A stretch of 64,000 nucleotides of DNA from Icerya purchasi (Eukaryota > Arthropoda > Insecta > Hemiptera > Monophlebidae). The DNA lies in assembly GCA_039619475.1 (NCBI GenBank), contig CM077116.1, forward strand, positions 1,984,001 through 2,048,000, given 5' to 3'. A program made the position numbers and the translations under genes. The notes beneath the pieces are model-generated. The model made no database searches. It was not told the origin of the DNA and was given only the letters and a program-made list of their open reading frames with translations. Positions 13,900-25,600 of this stretch are shown in pieces; position 1 is the first letter of the stretch, and the number at the start of each line of letters is the position of its first letter.

Positions 13900-16800
13900 T
13901 TTTTTTTTCTTCTAAGCTATATAATTGTCTTTCAATTTATTTTACCCTCTCTACTGTTTTTCATTTATTATTTATAATATGTTCAGCGTTGAGAAACTTC
14001 AGTTTGTGACCTGGGCCAAACTTTAAAGATCGGCGCGCCTGGCATGGTATGTAAAAGATTGTCGGTTTTGCGATGCGTCAGGCTCTGCTGTAATAATAAA
14101 CATCAGTGAATTACCAAAGTCGGAAAAGCTCGTTACACAGTTCTACCGATTTCATTGTAAGGCGGGTTTTGCTTCTTCACGTTGTCGTCAACGTTCGCGA
14201 AAGAATTCCACATTTTAATTAAATTCCATTAGTTCGAGTGGGCGCGCGCAAACAGTGTCAGAGACAAGATAAACGTGATTATTAAATGAGAGGATATTTA
14301 TTTATTTTCGATTTTTTCAATGCGGGCGTCCGTCATCAGCTACGAGCCTAATCACCGGTTGCTGCTACAGATATGCGGATTTTTTTTCTAGTTTCTTTTT
14401 CACGTTTTTTTTCTCTCGTCCGTGTGAGCGATGTTGTTCCGTCGGATTTTACATCTGATTACGAGAAATCGGAGAAAAATCGATTCGGCGCTACTTTGTA
14501 AATATTTCCCGCGATTCGAAACGTAACAAAGGTCGATCGTCCGAGTAAATAGATATCGTCGTGCCGGTGACTAAGGGGATCATCGGTGCAAGTTTGTCGC
14601 CGCTGCAGCCAACAAATCAACAAATAATGCTAATCAATTCTGTTCCGCCTTCGTTTTTTCGTCTCGCGCCTTCTGCGCACTCCTTAAACCGTCACTGATG
14701 CTATCGGAAAAACATTAGAGATGCCCGCGCAATTGCCGCGAACGTGTGTGAACGAGGCGCGCACACGAGCACCGCGCGTTCGAAATCGGTGCGCGACACT
14801 TGTGTCCTCGTCCGTATCTTTATAATTCGGTGAAATTACGGGGAGACGGTCGTGGTCGTGCCGCCGTGCGAGAGGGCGAACATTGTTGACGTTTATTAGC
14901 GCTAACGGAAGACGAAACGGTGCGGACGACAACAGACCTCTGGAACGGTCGTCAACAGTTCTTCGCCTGTTGCTGCGCTAGTCTGTGGCTGTTGCGTTAC
15001 CAAAATTAATGGCTCGGACATTTCTTCAGCGGGAATAGTACGAAGAAGAGGACGACGAGGACGCGCTTTGCTGGAATCAACTCGGCGTAATGGATCAAGT
15101 TGGCCGGTCAGCGGCGATGTCAGCTAAATAATTTAAGGCGAGAATAAACGGTGAGACTGACGCCGGAAGGGCGAGAGAAGCGACCGCGGGGACCGGACGA
15201 ACGAGTAAATAAAATAGAAACGTCTGCGCTGGAATTAAAATTGAGTGAAGCGATGCCGGAGTAAATATAGTTTATAGATGTAATCGTTAATCTCTTTCGA
15301 GAATTTCCTAGCTCCGCGCGTTTGCTATAGATTTTTATCTATGAAATTCCGATAAAGTCGTTTTTATTTCCAAATAATTCGTATTTCGCTATTTTTTATT
15401 CCGTTTATTTATTTTTTATTATTATTTTATTCCAGTCCGACCGTGTACTACTTTATTACAGCTATAGGGAAATAATTTTCCGGTTCTGCCTGAAGAATTT
15501 CACGAAATCCCGACCCTCAGTCTTACTGCTTGCCCGCTAAATCGGCGCTCATTTCGAATATTTCCTTGTTAAATTAAATTAGTCGCGGTCCGATTTTCCG
15601 ATTCGCCTACTATGTATGATACGCGATTATTATGCGGGGAATTGTCGCCGTCCGATAGGTTCGTCTGTTTCATTGACAGGTTGTAAAATATTGAAAACCG
15701 GTTTGTTTTCGTTTTTGTTTTTTGTTGTTTGTTCGTTATTTTTTTTTTTTTTTTTTTGTTCTCTTGTTGGCTAACGAATATACATGACGACAGGGGCTAC
15801 TACCGTCAGAGAGTTTACTTCGAAAAAATTTATTTCTTTAAACAGTATTATAAATTTTCGAAATTAACGAGTTCGATATCCTTCGGAATTTTTTTAAAGT
15901 TTTTTGAAAATTCCCAACACATAGGTGGTCTTTGATTTCAGCATGTGTACGCTTGTTATCTCGATACAATTGTATATTCTTCTTTAAGCTTTCTGCTAGA
16001 CTCATTTGCACCCTCAGTCGCTCGCGATATTATTATACTTATCTTTTAGTTGTTTCTTTTTTTATTTCGTGTACACGAATGTGTGTTGCGTAATATCTTT
16101 CAGCAATACGCGTGAAAATATATATATATTTTTACGCATTACGGCTAGAAATAAAATTCTCGTACGACGTCGTTATGCTGTTGAATATTAACTGGAATTC
16201 TCAGTGCGGACATTCCGGAATTTTAAATATGCGGGTTTTTCTTTTTTCCTTTCGATATTAGGCTACGATTTTTAGAAAGCCGGAGGATAATAAAAAGTCG
16301 TATAAGAGCATAGCGAGTAAAATCAATTCGTAGCCGGGAATTACAAAAGTTTTAGGGGAAACGGAAGAATGTAGAGGAAATCGAGTGGGAATTAAAAGAG
16401 AGACTACCCGACGATATGAAGACGTGAAGTAATTATCGTGAAAAAAAGTGGCCAGAGCAAGACCGAAAATGCTGGTCGGAAAAGGATTAAGCGTCTGAAA
16501 ATCAAACGGGAACTGTGTGGAAAGTTTTAGAGAGGAGAAGTGTCACCGGAAAGGGGAAAATAGCTGGGACTGGAAAGTAATGGGTGATAGAAAAGAAATA
16601 GTGTGCAGGATGAAAGAGCGCGCCGACTCCCGATAAATGCAGCGATTCCTTAAAAAAAGTAGTTCAGTACAGGAGAGAAAGCAAAACCGGTTCTCTGTTC
16701 AGTGCGAGAGTCGTCGGTGAAGATGGTGGTGAAGTAGATTAAACGGAGAGTTTAATCGGAAAATTCGATTTTAGCGACACGTTAGTTGAGAATAAATCGG

Positions 16801-19296
16801 AAACGAAATAAGGGGGCGAGCGCATCGCGATGGTCGATGAACGAATGAACGAACAAAGGAACCGGAATTACGTCAAAACCAACATTTACGAAGGAGTAAA
16901 AAGAAATAAGTATTGAAGAAGAAACCGGCGCAATTTAGTCGCAAAGCGAGAAATATTCGATAATAAATATTCGACAAATTTTAAAAATTGTCGCAATTAA
17001 AATATTTTTAAGATATCGCAGATTTCATCAACACATATTTCCTTCTAGTATTGCGACAAGTAATTTTACATGTTGAAATACTGAAAAAAATTCTAATTAA
17101 CAAAAACATTCGGATGAACACAATTCAAAACCAGTAGTGACTCTGGTCAATTTAGACCGGTCTAGATCATCGACTAAATGCTGAAAATCGTAAAAATCAA
17201 AAAGATAATAGGAATAAAAAAGGGTCCAGATGATAAAACTACGAGTAAATAGATATTAACATCGTATAAACACATTTACAAAACAAGTGCGATTAAGATC
17301 ACATTTCGGACGAATTATTATAGACAGACCATCGTTTCTTATTTTACATTTTTTACTTTTTTTCTCGAATAGTAAAGCTTTTCAACGGGCACGTATTCGG
17401 AAAATAATGTCTGAACTCGTATACTGGTCTATAAGAAATTCGATATAAATTCGCGAAACAATACGATTGAAAATAGAATTAGCCCAAACAAAAACCCCGT
17501 TTCAATTGAAGCATGTTAAATATAGGCCCGTAAGAATGTTGAGGTTATTAAAGAAATAGCAAAGTACACATATTCGTTCAAGATGCGGCTGATCGTAATT
17601 CGCGGTGATCCTTTCTTGTGTGAATTTATAAAGAAGACATTAATTAATTTATACGTATTTCCGTTACGTATTTTAAAAGTTTCTCTCGACTTTTTAAAAT
17701 TCATCTTCGACTTTCAGCATTTTTAATACACTCATCTTTTCTAAGCGCACACTAGTTTCAAACGCGCAATCCGCGTGGTTGCCTGATGACTGGGAATGTG
17801 ACTGTTAGTTAAAACTTTCTTCACTGCCGTAATTACTCAGCGCAAATGAGACGACACATTTTCAGTTTCGCTTACTTTAGTTGATTGCCTTTAATATTGC
17901 TATTTTCGAATTCGTGTCGTCCGGAAGGGGTTTAGTATCCGCACGACGGTAATAATCCCTTTACCTGATTTCTGTTTCGGTGTAATTTCTTAGAATTTCT
18001 CTCGCCTTTAAAGATGTTCTCACTCCGGAATTAACCGAGTTGAGATTGTTTTTTGAAATGATCCGTGCCGTAAGTAGTGATTACGTACTAATTCGACGGT
18101 TAACACAATTGATGTATTTCTTTGAAGAAATTCCGATCGATCTCGAATTTTATTACTTCGCATAAAACGGGAATAAAACGAAAAGAAAAACGAACCGGCG
18201 AAAAGAGCCGAAGTTAGATAGCGACGCTTCTTTTACCATTGGTTTGGCGGAGAGAAGGGAAGAAAGGTGCGTGCACTGATCAGGTCAGTTTTGCGGACGG
18301 AATGAAATTACAACGGACAAGTTGGATAGCTGAATGACACCGAACTAGGGTAGCAGCGCCGTTTAGATGATTCGGACGAGCAGATAAGCACGGCCGGTGA
18401 AATTAATTAGCTCGAAATAAACGATTAAAACTTAAACGAATATTGAATATTTCGCTCTGAGCTTTTTTTATCTGATATTAATTTTCGTCCAGATGGCGAT
18501 CATAGGCGGCAGTTGCCGGAATAGCCGTTGAAACTGGTTAACGAGGAGTGAAGAACAGGTTGAAGGGAGTTTTTGATATTTGCAAAGCAACTCGACCCGC
18601 AGTTTCTATTATTTCAATTTAGCCGGCGGACAGGCGATCGCTGTGTGCGCGCCTTACCCCGCTCGGTCGGCGTCTCTGCCTAGTGCCACCTCTCTCAGTT
18701 GCTTGCGCTGATCGCGCGCTCCTTCGAACCGATCGAAATGAACGATTTTAATTAAGCGAATTCCACGAATTTCCCAGCTGCTGTCCCGAAATCTGCACTC
18801 TACTTTTAATGCAGCTCGCCCGTTTCGTACGATATTCGAACGACATCCGAGCGATATGCAAACGGTATCCGAACGATATTACTTCCCGTCCGTTTCACCG
18901 GGTCGTCGTGTCAGTTTCATTAGTTTCATAAATTACCGCTTTTAGCTCGGCTCGTCTGGTCCGCTCCTGCAGCAGCGCCTACCTGATGGCCGGAGCAGCA
19001 ACCGTTGCTGCTTATTTAACGCGGCCAGCTCATCCAAAGCGCGCGTTGCCATCGAACCGGACACAAAAGATTTTCATCGGTCTGTCTGAAAAGTCCAGAC
19101 GAGTCTTTTATTTTTTCCGCGTTCAATTTTAGCCTGTTACCCCGCTCGCCGCCAGAGCATAAAAGAAAATCCCTCCGGCGAAATATGACGGAAGTCTTCC
19201 TGAAATTGAACAGTCGACCGTGGTATTCCTGGCGCCGCCAGTGTCCTCTTTCTTTCCGTAAACAATACATACCCTCAGACGCGGCAACAATGATAA

Positions 19297-19320
19297 GAAT
19301 TCGAATTCGAATTCGAATTC
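19297..19320. repeat. (GAATTC)4 hexamer repeat
   Basis: Four tandem GAATTC units. Each is palindromic, and so is the whole array. Confidence 0.95.
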
Positions 19321-19419
19321 TCTTCGCATTTCAGACCATCGTCTCTGCTCGCCTTTTATTTATTATTCGGATCGCGCCCACAGACTCTGTGTGCGCTAGA
19401 AATCACACAATATTCCATG

Positions 19420-19423
<4 letters not shown>

Positions 19424-19457
<34 letters not shown>
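19424..19457. repeat. (AT)17 microsatellite
   Basis: A pure AT run that makes meaningless Tyr-Ile frames on both strands. Confidence 0.95.
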
Positions 19458-19460
<3 letters not shown>

Positions 19461-20245
19461 ATATTGTATATATGTATATATCACAGAGAACGTTAAACGT
19501 AACAAGATTGTATATATGTATATTTCATCAATCACCGTTTTCATTGATGAGCATAATAGTTATCTTGCAAACACGGCGGGGATATTATGTACATTTTTAA
19601 TAACGTCCGATTTCAAAGTCGGCCGAAAGAAAATGTCGATGTTTGATATTTTCGTCGCGGAAATGATGGCGATTTTACGATAAATTTCGTAAACCAAAAT
19701 CGCGTTTAAACTACCTTCGACGATACTGTCCTTTCGAAGATATTGTGAGTGTTGGTTGCATTTTGTTTCATACGGTGGTCGCCGATGTGAGAAATGGTCC
19801 TCAAAACCCCGTACACAAAGTTCTTTTCAACGACAGTTTTGTCGATCGTAAGCTATTTTGTTGCGCCGGGGTCTCGAAGAATTTTTGAAATCAATTTTGC
19901 ACTCTAGCATTTTTATCTTTTTCTTAATTTTTAAACGAAATATAACTCCGTTGTCTGGGACGTCCTTTTACTCTTCTCTTTTGTCAATTGGTCTGCGAAC
20001 TCCGTATTGTGTGCATCTTTTGTCCTCTACTTGCCATCACTCTCGGCCATTCCAGCACTACTTGAGTCTTTCCTATCTTCTATATCTGATCGCATAAACA
20101 TCTGATTCCGCTTCTCATTCGTCCCCCTCTTCTTGGGCCAATGTCTCTTTATGACGAATCCCGAAAAAAAAAAAAAAAAAAGTGGAAAATATCGAAATCG
20201 CCAAAAAAAAGAAAGAATGAAGCTTTTTTAAAGATTAATTCCTTA

Positions 20246-20295
20246 CCCCGGCGGTGGTCGGTCCGCTGCATGTAGCCGGACCACCCGGCGAGGGG
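20246..20295. repeat. GC-rich imperfect hairpin
   Basis: CCCCGGCGGTGGTCGGTCCG can pair imperfectly with CCGGACCACCCGGCGAGGGG across a 10-base loop. It stands out in AT-rich sequence. There is no evidence for a product. Confidence 0.5.
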
Positions 20296-21920
20296 TGTCT
20301 TCCCAATTTTGTCTTATGAAAGAAAAAAAAAAAAGAAAAGAAAGGCCACCGACTGCGCTTAGTGTGGTCGCTATATTGGTTACAATGTGCTCGATGGTGT
20401 TTCTTAAACGGAGCCGATGTCAATTCATTCTGAATGATTATCGCAAAATGAGTAATGTCGAAGTATCGTACTGTACATACATGTTCTCACGTTAACACTG
20501 ACATTGCGTAATTGAAATGAAAAAAAAAAAAAAAAAACTAATTTTTACTTTCAAATAAAAAGAAAAAAAACGTGTTTATCGAAAAATTGTTCGAAGAATT
20601 GCAAAAAAATTTATCGTTGTTTAGGTGAGGGCTGTTTTTGCTTTATTTTTGAGTTTGGATACTTATTGGCTTCTTCGTTCGTTTTTCTTCTACTTCGCTG
20701 TTCATCTTTTTGTACCTGCTTTCGCGTGATATTGATTTCCTCGCCATATTCTCCATTCGAATGATGCAATTGTTTTTGATTAGCTTGTTTGTGTGTTCAT
20801 CGGGGTTCGGTTGAGCGTTCTAATTTCGATATTTGCCGTGGTCTTCTTAATTGTGTGCGCCTCTTTTCCTCTTCTCTATACGCGATAACGTTTGTCCTTT
20901 CCTACTATATCCCGGGTAAATATCCTTCTTTGATGAGCGCAGAACAAAATAAAAAGAAGAAAAATGCCAGAATCACGAAATGATTAGTTTTTTTTCGTCT
21001 TAAATTATGAACTCTCGAATTCGGAAGCGTAAAAATTTTAGTTTTTTAAATTTCACCCGATATCATCCGTGTAAGAAGTTTTTATTCAATAACGTAAAAA
21101 TAATACTATTAAAAAAAATCTGTTGCAGATTTTTTATCTGTGTGGCAAATATCTACTTAAACGGTTTAATTTTTCCTAATCTGTATGCGCGTGTTTTTAT
21201 ATATATTTACTTAGACGTATATTTAATATTAATTCCTTTTCGATTTATATAATAAGCATGATTAAATTTGTCGAATGTGTTCAATTTGAATAAACGATAA
21301 TAAGAGCATTGGGCATTCACACAACGAGTAAAATTAAGAGACCCGCAAAACTTATTTAAAAAAAAAAATAGATGGTAGTACATTTTTTGAAATTTCGCAA
21401 CATTAATCATTAAAATTAAAAAACAAAAAAAAAACCCTTAAATATATAAATAAAAATATACCATCTTTCTATGATTTTACCTTATAATTTTCAATTTTTC
21501 TGTCGTAAATTGATAAACTCGTTTAAAAATCGTATATCCGGGTTTTTTCATAGAAGTAATTTTTCAACAATTTGACTCTTTGCGTTAGAGTCTATATTTT
21601 TGGCTGCTAGTTGATTTTGAAGATCGTTGAAATTTTCAGCGGAGCGAATATTTTTTCCTTTTTTTGACAAAAACAGTTTTTGAAAGGCTACAGAAATTTA
21701 AATGACATCGGAGAATAATGGTAAAAAAAGTTTACATATTAGAGCACAGCGCAAACACTAAGAATTCACGGGAAAAAAAAGTAGAAAAAGTACCATAACT
21801 GATCTCGAGAGTTTCTGCGATATCTGTTTACTATATAATGAACAATTAAAAGCGAAACTCGGTTATGCATCATAAAACACCGCATTAGGAAAATATTTTT
21901 GCTTTCCAGTCTGCACATGA

Positions 21921-21944
21921 ATATATATATATATATATATATAT
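21921..21944. repeat. (AT)12 microsatellite
   Basis: Pure AT run of 24 bases. Confidence 0.95.
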
Positions 21945-24140
21945 TAGTAATATCGGAAAACAGAATAATTTTAATTCGGTAAATTTCCCCCGTCTAGTGG
22001 ACAATCCGCAATCCGTTCGTTAAATCACGGGGGACGTGGAAAACGATTTATGAAAGGAATCATTAATTTGCTCTTTTTAACCGTTGTTGTGTTTCCAGTG
22101 GCAAATCTACAAATATGTGGTAATTCCCGTTTTTTTTTTTTAGGATAGCGCACTTTGATTGTTTTTTGTTTTTCTTTTATCGTAACAAAACTCGTATGCT
22201 ACTGCTAGATGCCCGATATCGATTTTTACCAGAACGGTGAAAAACTACAGTTGGGTAATTGCTGCAATTTTTTATGACCGCGAACTTTAGTGGGAAATTA
22301 GACGAATCCCCCCCCCCCGGATATATCGACGATATTATTATTTAAAAACTTGCAAAATCTCAGATCTGACAAGAGCTGCGGGTTCGAGAATGAACATATA
22401 TATATATACCTCGCGTTGTTTTTCAAAACAAAACTCCGGGGCTAGAACTTAAAAATACATTTTTCTCGCCACTATCGAGAACGGCATCTTTCGAATTTGC
22501 TAATGATTTCGTCTTCACTTCATATCGATTGGCCTTAATCGGGGCTATAAATACATTTTCGATGTTGATGGCGAGCACGGAAACTAATGACACACAACGA
22601 TGGTGTTGTCCAGGTTCGAGCTAGCGATATCTCAGAGTATCACTTTCACCAGCTCACCGTGTCTCCTGCAATATCTATCGGATCAATTAATATTTCCTAG
22701 CCGGTTGTGTCGCGTTCTAGTCAGCAGAACAGCACCGGGCTGCTGTTGAGGCGGTTCGATTTTGTGTGTCTGGCTTGGTCGCTTTTTCACGGAACCATTC
22801 GAATGGGCCGAACAGATTAGACGGCTGCTCGGTTATAAATGAGCGTAATTATCACGGTGCTTCAACGACGATTTGGAAGTATTTTCCAAGTTGTTGGCTA
22901 AATGCCTTCGACCGATAATGAACATCGGTAATAGGATTATCGTGTCTTTTTACCGCAATCGCTGAAGAACTGGTTGACACTTTGTGTCCGGAACAATAAT
23001 TATTTTCCGTACAGATGCTTATATAATTAATTGCGTTAGATTAAAAAAAATTCCACGAGTAAATTTTAACACTTGGAAACGTCTTCGGAATGCCGAAGGC
23101 ACACGACGCCGTAAGTTGTCTGCGGGCTAATACGATGGCGGGGACGAATTTACACGACGCAGTTATCTAGCGGAACTGTGAATGTTCTCGGTATTTATCG
23201 AGTGCCTATGTGTGTCTAGGCGAAACTGAATAGCGGTACTTGATTAAAGTCGCAGTGCTCCGCCGGTCTAATTTCCCCATCGAGCAACACCGGTCATAAT
23301 TGATATTTTCGTCTGAAGAAAACATGTCTTTAAAAACTTTTAACGAACCATCTCGGCGTGACGTAACACCGTGAACTTGATTCGTGTCAGTGCTATTTTT
23401 TTCTTTTTACTTTTGAGCGGGCTTATGTTTTAACTGAAATTTCAAATTTCCCAGCGCTTTTTCGAATTTTAATTGTAATCGTTCGAATAAAATTGCATCG
23501 ATTTCGATCGAGTATTTTAGTTGCGATCGTGACGTCGCCAAATCCGTCCGTATTTTATTTTATTCCATTTTTTTTTCTTCGAAATCTTAAGCTGGCTTTA
23601 TTTAGTGCCATTATTATGTTTTAGAACTTGCATTCAACAACATGTACTGTCCCGTTCTCTTTATATTCTACATACATGTACATTCTTGTTTCGGCAGCTC
23701 TAGACTCTTCCTGGAGTTGTTGATTGCAAGGAGTTCGTCAGCGTTTCTACTCTAATTCTGTCGAATTCAGTCCTACTCTGAGGGAGGTTATACAGATATA
23801 AAAAAAAAAAGATTGAATATGTTCGCTTTGTGTTAGGATTGTATAAGTGCGCAGCGTGAAATTAATATTTGTTGCGCGAAGCATTACACGATCCTTCAGT
23901 AAAAATATGAACCCATTGGAAAAGAAAATGAGTTATAGAAACACTTTGCAGATTTTCATTTTTAAACTGTTATTATGGGAACTTCCTTAAAGAACTCCTT
24001 TGGTAATATTGTAACGATATAATAGATTCTCGATTTTCTCTTATAAATAAAATTTAAAATGTAAACACAGTCGGTATTTATAATTAAAAATGAAATTATT
24101 TAAATTCATCGCGGTTTATTATCGGTGTAAATAAACGAAA

Positions 24141-24259
24141 TACGTTATAAACCAAAATACATTATAAACCAAAATACATTATAAACCAAAATACATTATA
24201 AACCAAAATACATTATAAACCAAAATACATTATAAACCAAAATACATTATAAACCAAAA
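24141..24259. repeat. 17-bp minisatellite, seven copies
   Basis: Seven head-to-tail copies of TACATTATAAACCAAAA. The first copy differs by one base (TACGTT); the others are identical. There are no spacers, so it is not CRISPR-like. The near-identity suggests recent expansion by slippage or unequal exchange. Confidence 0.95.
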
Positions 24260-25395
24260 TCGCTATAATTACGATTAAAAAGTTAAAACGTAAGCGGGCA
24301 ATTAGAAATATAAAATATTATTATAAAAATTTTTCATGAAAATTATTGAATAATTTTAATCTATATATGTGTATCTACAGGTGAATTAAAAATTAATTGT
24401 TTTTAATTGCTATAAGCTCGAGAACATTTGGATAGTTGTTTTTTTTTAAATGTACTCGCCATCACTTCGGCCAGGTTCATACGAATTTAGAAATTGGAAA
24501 AAATAGTCGCAATATGTAAAAAAGGTTGTTTAATCCCCACCCAATACACAAACACACGGCTGATATCCACACGTTATACCGCAATACGAAAGCTCATCGT
24601 TAAAAAACGCCGTTATGCTTAAAAATTCGAATAAATCAAAAATATCATCTAAAATATAAAATATAAACAGCGTTGTTAATTTACGCGCCAGGTAATGAAA
24701 CGAAAAACGCGGTGTATCATAAAAAGCGTTACAATAAGTTAACTACACGTTTTTTCTATAATATTTACACTTTATTTATACATTTTCAGTAACGTTTCAT
24801 CAATTGACAGATCGTGAGTTTGTATTGCAAAAATAAAGTTATTATTCGAGAAAGCACAGTTGCCATTTTATTTAGATTCGATTTTCCGCAGATTACGTCG
24901 TTAAAAAAAAGGCATTTCCTAAAGGTTTATTTCGGTTTAACTGGTATTAATGTTTTTATTTTAAAAGGTACTACTTGAATTTTGCTGACTATACCAAATC
25001 GCGAAAACATATAATAATACTGAAATTTTCGGCAAATGCTCTTTTTATATAACGCGTTGAAGTTATTCGATAGATTTCATTAAAAAACATTTAAATATTA
25101 ATAGTTCGTGCATTTCTAATTATTTATTTTTATTTATAAAAATTCAATTGTTTTTTTGTCGATATTTTAACGGCTTTGGTTTATGTTGTATTTCTTATTT
25201 ATTTTTTAATTATATGCGCACTGTGATAATGTTGTTCGAAATCAGTCGTACGAATATATGTATTTACGTTTCTGAAAACAGGTCAAAAATGTATGAAAAA
25301 GAAGTTTCATTCAATTTGTGATCCTTTAAACGTAGCGAAACATTTTCATTTATTTCTCGGTTGATTAATCGTTTTTGAACTCTTCTGCTCTTCAG

Positions 25396-25600
25396 GTGCA
25401 AGCTACCGATTCGGATTGCGGAGTGAACGCTATGGTGAACTACACGCTGCAGGAAAGTCGGGCAAAATCGCGCCTGGGATCGGTGGTTAGTACAGCACCG
25501 ATTTATATAAAATCGGTCAGCGGCGAAATCTGCATCTCAGCCGAGCTCGATTACGAAACCAGACGATTCTACGAATTCACCGTCATTGCTACTGATCGAG
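25396..25600 (+). CDS. ds: dachsous internal exon A (cadherin repeat, partial)
   Basis: This exon encodes residues 1-68 of the 440 visible, plus the first base of codon 69. Dachsous is a giant single-pass cadherin that binds Fat on the neighbouring cell and helps set planar polarity and Hippo-dependent growth. Seen here: the calcium-site motif ATDSD (residues 3-7) followed by CGVNAMVNYTL, a GEICI strand, LDYE (51-54) and the ATDRG end of an EC repeat. The repeat's closing DVNDN is in the next exon. The acceptor is a pyrimidine-rich stretch ending in CTTCAG and the donor is GTATTA, leaving a phase 1 junction. The CGVNAMVNYTL and SGEICI blocks match what I recall of insect Dachsous rather than Fat or classical cadherins. 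The preceding exon is not in the window. N15 in NYT is a possible N-glycosylation site. Confidence 0.9.

Larger units (their letters stand above)
1..25395 (+). other. Upstream intron sequence of dachsous (5' end not visible)
   Basis: No exon with convincing coding signal was found here on either strand, so this is read as intron or 5' flank of ds. It must end as intron at 25395. It contains simple repeats, the inverted-repeat element copies at 5591-6503, a diverged tandem duplication at 7200-7365, a short word-repeat stretch built on GAAATGTC near 4060-4140, a hairpin at 20246-20295 and the minisatellite at 24141-24259. GC-richer patches at roughly 1-2100, 14000-15300, 18200-19400 and 22500-23300 alternate with very AT-rich sequence. 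Short open frames here are low-complexity or composition-driven. A small upstream exon could have been missed. Confidence 0.6.

Noticed and set aside
14684..14932. Minus-strand frame in a CpG-rich patch as a possible first exon
   Set aside because: Arg/Ala/Val-rich without a signal peptide or cadherin motif, and on the wrong strand for ds.
19185..19683. Several frames on both strands around the AT microsatellite
   Set aside because: They consist largely of Tyr-Ile repeats made by the AT run.
24141..24259. Direct repeats that might suggest a CRISPR array
   Set aside because: The units are contiguous with no spacers, and the context is a eukaryotic intron. It is a minisatellite.
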